DNA from: JAXLVB01 sp046329195
Lineage (GTDB): Bacteria > Bacteroidota > Bacteroidia > Cytophagales > Spirosomataceae
Assembly (NCBI GenBank): GCA_046329195.1
Contig: JAXLVB010000001.1
Coordinates: 620,001-684,000, forward strand
Length of the DNA: 64,000 nucleotides
Direction of reading: 5' to 3'
This document shows, piece after piece, positions 52,581-60,664 of this stretch (positions are counted from its first letter, which is position 1; every line of letters begins with the position of its first letter). The translations under genes were made by a program, and so were the position numbers. The notes beneath the pieces were generated by a model that was given only the letters and a program-made list of their open reading frames with translations, did no database searches and was not told the DNA's origin.

Positions 52581-55208
52581 TTACTCGGTTTTCAATGATT
52601 TCACGGGATTCAACAAAGCTGTTTTGACAGACTGATAGCTTATTGTTAGTAAGGAAATCATAATGGATAATAGCCCTGCTAATGCAAATACCCACCATTC
52701 AATATTGATGCGATAAACAAAACCCTTTAGCCACAAACTCATCATCCAATACCCAAGTGGAAAAGCAATGATACAGGAAAGCAATACCAATTTTAGGAAA
52801 TCTATAGACAATAGGGTGGTGATGCTTAGGACAGAAGCTCCCAACACTTTTCTTATCCCGATTTCTTTGATGCGTTGTTGTGTAGTAAAAGTGACTAACC
52901 CAAACAATCCCATGCAGGAAATAAAGATTGCTAAGATTGAGAAGATAAGAAATATAGCGCCTATTCGTTGCTCATTGGCATATTGTCGGTCTAAGTCTTG
53001 ATTAACAAAGCCATAACTAAATGGATAGTTCGCCTCGTATTTTTTATAGACTTTGGCAACCGCTTCCATCGTTTGTTTTAGTCGAAACGGTTTTGTTTTG
53101 ATTAGCACATTAAAGTAAAATTCCTTTGGGCGATAGCGAAAAATCAAAGGTTCAATCCCAACGCTTAATGGCCGAAAATGAAGGTCTTTCAACACCCCCA
53201 CAATACTACCTTCAAGACCCCAAAATTTCACTTTCTTACCAATTGCTGTTGAAGGAGGCCAGCCCATTCTGAGAGCAGCGGTTTCGTTGATCATATAAAC
53301 CCCGAACTTATCCGATGTGTCACTTGCCATTGATTCTGAGAAATTACGACCAGCTATCAATTTTGCCCCAATTGTTTTCAAAAAATGGGGATCAATATTC
53401 ATTTGAGTAATCTGAAATTCATCTTTAGGTCGCTGTCCTTCCCACTCAATAGTACTTGAATTAGTTACATTTACTAAATTATTAGTAGTTACAGATGTCG
53501 ATTCGATACCTATAATCGTAGAGATTTCTTCTTTGAAAAGCATTGCTTTTCCTTTCAAATCGCCTTTGAGTTTGACATATACAAGTTGCTCTTTGTCAAA
53601 ACCCAAACTTTTATTTTGCATAAAGACCAGCTGACGATAAACAATAAATGTACTGATAGTCAGGACTATGGAGAGTGTAAATTGGCCTACTACAAGAGAT
53701 TGCCTGAAGTATTTGCCTGTGCTTACAGCAAAAAAACCTTTCAACACTTTTGCGGGCTGGAATGCCGACATTATGACAGCTGGATAAAGCCCCGAAAACA
53801 ACGTCATTAGGATGAGAAATACGCCCAAAGTGTACCAAAATATGGTTTGGTTTACTGGTACGAATAAGGTCTTGTGCGATAGCTCATTGAGGAGGGGTAT
53901 CATCAGGTCGGCCAATACGACTGCCAACAACAAGGCAATACTAACAACAAAGAAGGCCTCCGTTAAAAACTGAGAAATTAGGGTGAGTCGCCTTGCACCT
54001 ATCAATTGGCGCAGCCCTACTTCTTTGGCTCGTTGGGTTGAGCGAGCCGTTGCTAAATTGATAAAATTGAAAATTGCAATCAGCAACACGATGAGCCCAA
54101 CTGTCATGAAAAGATACACGTAAAACACATCGCTCCGCTTGCCCCAGTCGGTCTGAAAATCAAATTTTGAGTACAAATAGATGTCTTTTATAGGCTGTAA
54201 GCATAGTAGCGTTTCGGTATTGGCTTCGTATTTTGAAAGATAAGAAGCCAGTTTTTTTTCAAACGTAGCAATATTTGTTTCTGGCCTGATTTTCAGATAA
54301 GTATGATAGTTGTTGCTGTTCCAATTGCTGCTTAATTCATCGCTTTTGTCAAGATACTTAAAGGGCAAGAAAACGTCAGCTTGAATATGTGAGTTGTTTG
54401 GTAAATTCTTGACAACAGCCACCAATTTCAAGGGCTGTTTCTGTGTGCTATTAAGTACGATGGTTTTACCTAAAATATCTTTTTGAAACCAGTCATTACC
54501 AAACAGAAGAGCAGCTGTTTTTTCGGTAAGGGCTATTTCGTCAGGGTTATCAAAAAGAGTTCTCGTACTTCCTTTTACTACTCGAAAATCAAACATTGAA
54601 AAGAAGCTTTTATCCACAATGAGTATATTTTCTGGCTCTATATTCTGTGCTTCGTATTGCAATAAACCCCTCCAAAGCCCAATTCGAACCGTTTGCTCTA
54701 TTTCGGCAAAGTCATTTTTCAAAGCTGAAGCCAATGGGCCTGGGGTCACGGCAACAGGGTGTGGTCCATCAGATTGTTTTTGCGTTTCAACGACTCTATA
54801 AATTTGATTGAAATTCGGATTGAAACGATCGAAACTGTATTCATCTCTGATAAACAATCCAATTAACAAAACGACAGCCATACCCATTGCCAAGCCAGTA
54901 ATGTTGATAAAGGAATACATTTTGTTGTTAAGGAGATTTCTCCAAGCCATTTTCAGGTGATTTCTTAACATAATAATATTGTAAAAATGGGTTGATGGAT
55001 ACAAACTTGGTTTTCTTTTGATGTAGCGGGGTTTGACGAACCCCAACACTTCCCACACGTATAGCCAACTGGCACGTTGTTGGCCGATTTGCTCTACTTG
55101 ATAGGCAAACTCCTCGTGTAAGTCGCCTTGGATGTGTTCTAATAAGTGAGGGGCACAAAACCATTCTAACAAGCGGTCGGCCCAGCGGGGTGGACTTGTT
55201 TTTTTCAT
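52581..55208 (-). CDS. FtsX/MacB-type permease with prefix module (type B), coupled to padR
   Basis: An 875-residue protein, first permease of the second padR operon. The start at 55208 (MKKTSPPRWAD) forms ATGA with the padR stop. The type B prefix is followed by MLRNHLKMAWRNLLNNKMYS. The body differs from the main group: first helix INITGLAMGMAVVLLIGLFI, FINLATARSTQRAKEVGLRQ, and the final FtsX part has TQQRIKEIGIRKVLGASVLS. It ends NPVKSLKTE. Eight helices and two extracytoplasmic domains are predicted. Confidence 0.86.
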   Translation of the reverse strand: MKKTSPPRWADRLLEWFCAPHLLEHIQGDLHEEFAYQVEQIGQQRASWLYVWEVLGFVKPRYIKRKPSLYPSTHFYNIIMLRNHLKMAWRNLLNNKMYSFINITGLAMGMAVVLLIGLFIRDEYSFDRFNPNFNQIYRVVETQKQSDGPHPVAVTPGPLASALKNDFAEIEQTVRIGLWRGLLQYEAQNIEPENILIVDKSFFSMFDFRVVKGSTRTLFDNPDEIALTEKTAALLFGNDWFQKDILGKTIVLNSTQKQPLKLVAVVKNLPNNSHIQADVFLPFKYLDKSDELSSNWNSNNYHTYLKIRPETNIATFEKKLASYLSKYEANTETLLCLQPIKDIYLYSKFDFQTDWGKRSDVFYVYLFMTVGLIVLLIAIFNFINLATARSTQRAKEVGLRQLIGARRLTLISQFLTEAFFVVSIALLLAVVLADLMIPLLNELSHKTLFVPVNQTIFWYTLGVFLILMTLFSGLYPAVIMSAFQPAKVLKGFFAVSTGKYFRQSLVVGQFTLSIVLTISTFIVYRQLVFMQNKSLGFDKEQLVYVKLKGDLKGKAMLFKEEISTIIGIESTSVTTNNLVNVTNSSTIEWEGQRPKDEFQITQMNIDPHFLKTIGAKLIAGRNFSESMASDTSDKFGVYMINETAALRMGWPPSTAIGKKVKFWGLEGSIVGVLKDLHFRPLSVGIEPLIFRYRPKEFYFNVLIKTKPFRLKQTMEAVAKVYKKYEANYPFSYGFVNQDLDRQYANEQRIGAIFLIFSILAIFISCMGLFGLVTFTTQQRIKEIGIRKVLGASVLSITTLLSIDFLKLVLLSCIIAFPLGYWMMSLWLKGFVYRINIEWWVFALAGLLSIMISLLTISYQSVKTALLNPVKSLKTE
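54972..55208 (-). repeat. Prefix module type B, copy 2
   Basis: 79 codons, three residues longer at the start than copy 1; otherwise close to it (AYQVEQIGQQRASWLYVWEV) and ending at ATG 54971-54969. Confidence 0.8.
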
Positions 55209-55543
55209 AGTGAAATGGCTGGTTGTGCCGATTTGGGTATCAAACTCCACAACTGATCTCGTACTTCTTGAACCTCTTGCAAGGTGCGTTGCCCCAAAGC
55301 CGTAATGCTCACCATGCGTTTGCGTCGGCCACCTCGTTCGTTGGTAGCACCGCCCAAATAAGTGGTTACCATGCCCTTTTCTTCCAACCGATACAGGGCT
55401 GAGTGAATCTGGTTGAGCCGAACAGTACGCCCTGTTTGTTCGGTAATCTCGTGCAGCAGGGTGATACCATACGCCTGTCCGTCCAACACCGCAACGGTCA
55501 GCAGAACGATTTCTTCAAACTCTCCTAAATAGGTGCGTTTCAT
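55205..55543 (-). CDS. PadR-family transcriptional regulator 2
   Basis: A 112-residue winged-helix regulator: MKRTYLGEFEEIVLLTVAVL, GITLLHEITEQTGRTVRLNQ with IHSALYRLEEKGMVTT, and the wing GGRRKRMVSITALG. The start at 55543 gives the same length and alignment as PadR 1; an upstream in-frame ATG would add 18 unrelated residues. ATGA overlap couples it to the permease at 52581. Two inverted repeats and a promoter lie upstream, consistent with autoregulation. Confidence 0.92.
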   Translation of the reverse strand: MKRTYLGEFEEIVLLTVAVLDGQAYGITLLHEITEQTGRTVRLNQIHSALYRLEEKGMVTTYLGGATNERGGRRKRMVSITALGQRTLQEVQEVRDQLWSLIPKSAQPAISL

Positions 55544-55550
55544 AGTGTCA

Positions 55551-55576
55551 ATTTGTTCTATTTTTGCTAAACAAAT
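55551..55576 (-). promoter_or_regulatory. Candidate PadR operator 2
   Basis: ATTTGTT-N12-AACAAAT, seven perfect arm positions, 7 nt upstream of the padR 2 start. Confidence 0.4.
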
Positions 55577-55617
55577 ACTTTGCCAACATATATCCATGAA
55601 TATAAGTCACTGATTTA

Positions 55618-55645
55618 CAAATATATAAAACCAATAAGCGTACAA
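55618..55645 (-). promoter_or_regulatory. Candidate promoter of the second padR operon
   Basis: On the minus strand TTG (55643-55645), 17 nt, TATATTTG (55618-55625). The -33 lies within the inverted repeat at 55636-55679. Confidence 0.5.
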
Positions 55646-55679
55646 TTGATGTCCAATAATGAACATTCATTGTACGCTT
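55636..55679 (-). repeat. Long inverted repeat between permease clusters
   Basis: AAGCGTACAAT and ATTGTACGCTT pair perfectly over 11 bp, and the stem can continue imperfectly to about 19 positions around a 6-nt loop. On the minus strand it is followed by ATTGGTTTTATATA. It may be the terminator for the upstream permease genes, an operator for padR 2, or both. Confidence 0.6.
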
Positions 55680-55765
55680 CTGAACAGGGCTTTAGCATGA
55701 ACTTTGCCTCTAAGATTAGAGCTTTTTACAATGGATTTATCATGGTAGTGTAGAAGTTGGCCCTA

Positions 55766-58123
55766 TTACTCCGCCTTCAGGGTTGTTGCAGGGTTGGTTT
55801 GAGCCGCTTTCCATGAAAAATACCCTACTGCACCCAACGCAATACTGATAATAATGAAGAGAAGCAACGACATGAGCCCGTAGCCAATTCCGTTGTTAAA
55901 CACCAAATAATCATTCATAAACACCCCAACAGCAATACCAAGCGGAACGGCGATTAGGGTAGCAATGGCCAATAATTTAATAAAGTCTGCCGACATCAAT
56001 TTGATTACTTGGAGGGTATTAGCCCCCATTACTTTACGGATGCCAATTTCTTTGGTTCGTTTCTCGAAACTATAGGTGAGCATCCCGATAAGACCTAATA
56101 GGGCTATTACAAAAATCACGATACTCCCCATACCTGCAAACTGCATATCTTCATAAGGGTAATAACGTTCGTACATATCAGCATCTAACCACGAGGCGTT
56201 CATTTCTTGATACGGTTTGTGCTTTTTCCATAGATTTTCTATGGCAGCTTCCAGCTTTTCTCTATCGGCAACAGGGCTGGTTTTCAAGCACATTACCTTA
56301 AACAAGGCAGGATTGTACTGAAAAACGATGGGTTCTATTTTGCTTTCGTAATCGTAATGGCAGAAATTTGAAACCACCCCTATAACGGTGGCCGCAACGC
56401 TATCATTGAGCATGATAAGCTTGCCGATGGCGTCTTTTTCTGAACCCAGTTGAAGGCTTTCTACGGCCTTTTGACTGACCACAATCATAGATGACGACAC
56501 CGCTGAGTTACTCTCCATCAGATTGCTACCTTCCACAATTTTCAAACCCATATTTTCAATAAAATTGTGATCAGCAGCGTAATAAAACGCTGGTATTGAT
56601 GCCTCGTTTTGAGTGTTTTTAATACCCGAATACGTCGGTTTATTACCAAAACTAAGCGAGGTATAACCTATCTTTTGTACGTCTTTAATGGTACTTATTT
56701 CATTGGCCAGTAATTTGTTTTTATCACCCGTCAGATTGATATTGAAAATAGCTTCACGTTGGTAATTGGTATTATCGTTGGCCATGTAGGTGATTTGATG
56801 AAACGTATGGCCAATAAAAAAGACATACACAAGTGCTATGGTGAACTGGGTGATTATCAATACTTTTTGAAATCCTATTTTTCCAAAACTGGCAGGCGAA
56901 ACAGTACCTTTTAGGACTTTTACAGGCTGATAAGAAGATAAAATAAGGCTTGGCGAAGCCCCCGCCACGACCCCTAACACTAAGTTGAAAACAAAAAACA
57001 GCAGAATCAGATAACCGAAATGGTCAATGTCCCAATTGAGCCACGACACATGAATCTGCTCTTTGATATACCACAATAAAATCAAGCCAAAGCCTAATGA
57101 TAAATAAGAGACTAAGACCGATTCTGTCAAAAACTGAACGATCAGCTGGCCTTTTTGGGCCCCCATTACTTTTCTCACCCCTACCTCCCGGCTGCGATTC
57201 ATTGAGCGAGCAAGGGTCAGATTAATATAATTGATGGCTGCCAATACAATCATGATTAGCTGAAATCCAAAATTTATGTAGATACTTCTAATGTCTTGAA
57301 CATACGGGTCATTCTTTAATATTTCCTTCGATGGCGATATATCAGCCAAATATTGTGCTTCAAAATGGAGGCTTTTAGTGGCCGCAGCACCAAGCAATTT
57401 GTTGACTTCTGCCGAAACCATTGACAAAGGTGCATCAAGATGAGCGGCGGTTTGTCCTTTGGGTATTTTTATGAACGTATGAGCATGAAGGGACGCCCAA
57501 TCGTCTGTTCTATTAGCACTCAGATAGCTGGCCATAGAGACCATTACGTCTGTTTTAAACTGCGTTTTTTGTCCATTGAATGGCTTTAAAACACCAACAA
57601 TTTTAAAAGCTCCATACGTTGGATGTTCGAGCACACTACCCACAGGATTTGCATCTCTAAAGAACCACTGGGCTGTTTCGTGCGTAAGCACCATCGTATT
57701 GGGTTCGGCAGGATAAACGCCCGTTGCTAATGGGAAATTAAAGAGCCGAAAGAAGGATTTATCTGTATAAAGGGCATTGATGCTTTTGGTTTTGAGACCA
57801 TTACTTAATACCCACTTAAAATCCCTTACTACTGTTGCGGCATTGTCTATCCCAGCCAGCTTGTCTTTGAGGTGCGAAGCCAAGTGAAATGGACTTGAGG
57901 CCCATCTTGATAGTTCTCCATTTTTTAGTTTTTCCTCCGTAATTACTCTTACAATCTGTTCGCTATCGAGATGAAAGTTGTCAAATTCGTAATAATTTAC
58001 AATTTGAATTAACGCCATCAGTGCTGTTGGAATAGCCAGACTCAGCCCCAATATATTTATGAAGGAAAAGAGCTTATATTTTAGAAGATTCCTCCAAGCA
58101 ATTTTCAGATAGTTGCGAAGCAT
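55766..58123 (-). CDS. FtsX/MacB-type permease without prefix, divergent member
   Basis: A 785-residue protein starting directly MLRNYLKIAWRNLLKYKLFS. It is the most divergent of the array: first helix INILGLSLAIPTALMALIQI, central YINLTLARSMNRSREVGVRK, FtsX motif FEKRTKEIGIRKVMGANTLQ, and the end NPATTLKAE instead of NPVKSLK. Eight helices are predicted. It is the last gene of a run of prefix-less permeases, 41 nt after the one ending at 58165, and is separated from padR 2 by a hairpin. Confidence 0.85.
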   Translation of the reverse strand: MLRNYLKIAWRNLLKYKLFSFINILGLSLAIPTALMALIQIVNYYEFDNFHLDSEQIVRVITEEKLKNGELSRWASSPFHLASHLKDKLAGIDNAATVVRDFKWVLSNGLKTKSINALYTDKSFFRLFNFPLATGVYPAEPNTMVLTHETAQWFFRDANPVGSVLEHPTYGAFKIVGVLKPFNGQKTQFKTDVMVSMASYLSANRTDDWASLHAHTFIKIPKGQTAAHLDAPLSMVSAEVNKLLGAAATKSLHFEAQYLADISPSKEILKNDPYVQDIRSIYINFGFQLIMIVLAAINYINLTLARSMNRSREVGVRKVMGAQKGQLIVQFLTESVLVSYLSLGFGLILLWYIKEQIHVSWLNWDIDHFGYLILLFFVFNLVLGVVAGASPSLILSSYQPVKVLKGTVSPASFGKIGFQKVLIITQFTIALVYVFFIGHTFHQITYMANDNTNYQREAIFNINLTGDKNKLLANEISTIKDVQKIGYTSLSFGNKPTYSGIKNTQNEASIPAFYYAADHNFIENMGLKIVEGSNLMESNSAVSSSMIVVSQKAVESLQLGSEKDAIGKLIMLNDSVAATVIGVVSNFCHYDYESKIEPIVFQYNPALFKVMCLKTSPVADREKLEAAIENLWKKHKPYQEMNASWLDADMYERYYPYEDMQFAGMGSIVIFVIALLGLIGMLTYSFEKRTKEIGIRKVMGANTLQVIKLMSADFIKLLAIATLIAVPLGIAVGVFMNDYLVFNNGIGYGLMSLLLFIIISIALGAVGYFSWKAAQTNPATTLKAE

Positions 58124-58164
58124 CGTTTTATAATTTTGCCGTAACGGCGTTGCCTGCTACGGGT

Positions 58165-60588
58165 TTATTCCGTTTTCAAAGATTTCACAGGGTTCATCAA
58201 TGCGGCTCGAATGGCTTGATAACTGATGGTAAATAAGGCAATGCCCGATGCCATTATTCCCGCTAATACAAACACCCACCACTCTATATCAATCCGATAG
58301 GCAAAATCCTGTAGCCATTTTTCCATAAAATAATAGGCAATAGGGCTGGCAATAAGCAGTGCGATGCCGACCAGTATCAAGAAATCCTTTGAGATTAGCG
58401 TCATGATGTTGCCAACGGTCGCCCCAAAAACCTTACGAATCCCTATTTCCTTGGTGCGAGATTCTACCATGAACGTAGTCAACCCGAAAAGTCCCATACA
58501 GGCAATGAAGATTGCCCAAAGCGCTGCCGCCGTAAAAATTGAAGCAAATTGTCGTTCGGAAGCATATTGTCTGTTAAAAAACTCGTCCATAAACAAATAG
58601 TCAAACGGGTTACCAGCAAAATGTTTTTTGTAAATTTTTTCGATGCTGGCAATTTTGGCTGACAAATTATCCGTCGTGAGTTTGATGGTTAAATCACTGA
58701 CCGTAGAAGGGTAAAAAATCATCGGCACGATGGCATTCTGCACGCCTTCGTGGTTGTAGTCTTTGACTACCCCAATGACTTGCAAATATCGTTCGTCCCA
58801 TTTCACTTTTTGGGTCAACGCCTCTTCTGCCGAGGCAAAACCAAGTTGTTTGATGGCTGTTTCGTTCATCAACACCTTGTCGTTGTCGTTCCACTCTACA
58901 TTACATTCAGTCGCTGTAAAATTGCGGCCTGCTTTGAGCGAAATGTCATACGTTTTTAAATACCGTTCGCCGATGATGGCAAAGGAATATGGCTTGTGTT
59001 CATCGCCAGCCTTTGATTTTGGCGACGTAAAGCCTTCGGTAGTGAAATTATAATACCTGCCCGGAAACGTACCCGAGGTGCAGTAGTCTTTCACAAAACT
59101 CTGAGCGGCAATTTCGTTCAGATAGGCTTCTTTTCGTATCTTGTAGGTGCTGTCGAGTCCGATTGACGGGGCCCAAACCACTACTAATTGGTTGATGCTC
59201 ATTCCCAGATTTTTGTTTTGCATAAACCGTAACTGGGTGTATATCAATATAGTAATCAAAATCAAAACAATAGAAATACTAAACTGCGACACCACCAACG
59301 ATTTGCGAAGAAAGATTCCTTTGGAAGTTTTTGTGATTTTCCCTTTCAGCGTTTCGATTAATTTGAACTTAGAAAGAGCTATGGCTGTATAAACGCCAGC
59401 GCCTAACGAACCCATCAAAAACAGGATTAAACCATAAATCCAAAAAGTGCTTTGTGAGATATTGTAAAGTGAAAGGTTTTTTCCAATCAACTCGTTGAAA
59501 AATGGCTGTAGCAAAACCACTAACAACAACCCCAAGCCCAAACCTAATCCATTGACCAAGAGCGATTCGCCCAAAAATTGCCCTATCAAATTGCCTTGTG
59601 TGGCTCCAATCACCTTTCTTACGCCCACTTCGTTGGCACGCTTGAGCGAGTTGGCTGTGCTTAAATTGATGTAATTGAACCATGCTATCAGCAAAATCAA
59701 GAGTGCAATACCACCAAGCATATAGATGTACTTGATGTCGGCGTTATGTGCCAGATTATCACTTAATGAGCTTGCCAAATGCACTTCGCTTAGTGGCTGA
59801 ATCCTGAACGTAGTAGCGTCTTTTTCTTTTTGTAATTCACGCCGCAAGCCTGTAAACTTCTTTTCAAATATTTGATAATCAGCACTTTTCCTCAACAGAA
59901 AAAACATTGAAATATACTGTGTATCCAGATTATCGAGCCTTGCCCAGCCGTTATCATTGAGATTAGCAGGATTTTTTAGAGTTTCTAATGAAAACAAAAT
60001 GTCGAATCGTATATCTGAGTTTTCGCCCATATCGGCATAAACCCCGCCAATGATATAAGGGTGATTACCGAATTGATTGTGAAGTGAAAGAGTTTTGCCC
60101 ACGGGGTTTTCTTCCTTAAAATACTTTTTGGCATAGCTTTCAGAAATAAAAGCAACATCAGCCTTTGCAAAAGCCTTGGCTTCGCCTGATTTTAGAGGAA
60201 AACTAAAAAAATTGAAGAAATTACCCTCGGCATAACCAATGTTTTGCTCACGGAAAGAGGTATTGCTTACATCATTTTTCACAATGCCCGATGCACTTCC
60301 TTCAATAATACGGCAATAATCTTTCACTTCAGGAAACCGCTCTTTAGCTATCGGTGCCCAGCCTGGCTCTGATTGCCCCCACGTTTTGCCCTCTGTGTTT
60401 TGGCACAACACTCGATACATGTTAGGCAAATTGGCATGAAATTGATTAACGCCTTTTTCTAAGCTGATGAATTCCAAAATCAGCAAAAAGGCTGTAATAC
60501 CCATTGCCAAGCCCGCAATGTTGATAATGCTGTAAACCTTATTTTTAAGTAGGCTTCTAAGAGCGATTTTGAAGTAGTTGCGTAGCAT
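58165..60588 (-). CDS. FtsX/MacB-type permease without prefix
   Basis: An 807-residue protein starting MLRNYFKIALRSLLKNKVYS. First helix INIAGLAMGITAFLLILEFI; central YINLSTANSLKRANEVGVRK; final VESRTKEIGIRKVFGATVGN; end NPVKSLKTE. No prefix module and no padR beside it. It lies 76 nt after the permease at 60665, in a gap with an imperfect inverted repeat (60599-60646). Confidence 0.85.
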   Translation of the reverse strand: MLRNYFKIALRSLLKNKVYSIINIAGLAMGITAFLLILEFISLEKGVNQFHANLPNMYRVLCQNTEGKTWGQSEPGWAPIAKERFPEVKDYCRIIEGSASGIVKNDVSNTSFREQNIGYAEGNFFNFFSFPLKSGEAKAFAKADVAFISESYAKKYFKEENPVGKTLSLHNQFGNHPYIIGGVYADMGENSDIRFDILFSLETLKNPANLNDNGWARLDNLDTQYISMFFLLRKSADYQIFEKKFTGLRRELQKEKDATTFRIQPLSEVHLASSLSDNLAHNADIKYIYMLGGIALLILLIAWFNYINLSTANSLKRANEVGVRKVIGATQGNLIGQFLGESLLVNGLGLGLGLLLVVLLQPFFNELIGKNLSLYNISQSTFWIYGLILFLMGSLGAGVYTAIALSKFKLIETLKGKITKTSKGIFLRKSLVVSQFSISIVLILITILIYTQLRFMQNKNLGMSINQLVVVWAPSIGLDSTYKIRKEAYLNEIAAQSFVKDYCTSGTFPGRYYNFTTEGFTSPKSKAGDEHKPYSFAIIGERYLKTYDISLKAGRNFTATECNVEWNDNDKVLMNETAIKQLGFASAEEALTQKVKWDERYLQVIGVVKDYNHEGVQNAIVPMIFYPSTVSDLTIKLTTDNLSAKIASIEKIYKKHFAGNPFDYLFMDEFFNRQYASERQFASIFTAAALWAIFIACMGLFGLTTFMVESRTKEIGIRKVFGATVGNIMTLISKDFLILVGIALLIASPIAYYFMEKWLQDFAYRIDIEWWVFVLAGIMASGIALFTISYQAIRAALMNPVKSLKTE

Positions 60589-60664
60589 AATTTGTTTTTG
60601 GTTACTGGTCGCTTAGCTATTGGCTGATTGGGATATCCAATAACCATTTTTCTAATACCCACAA

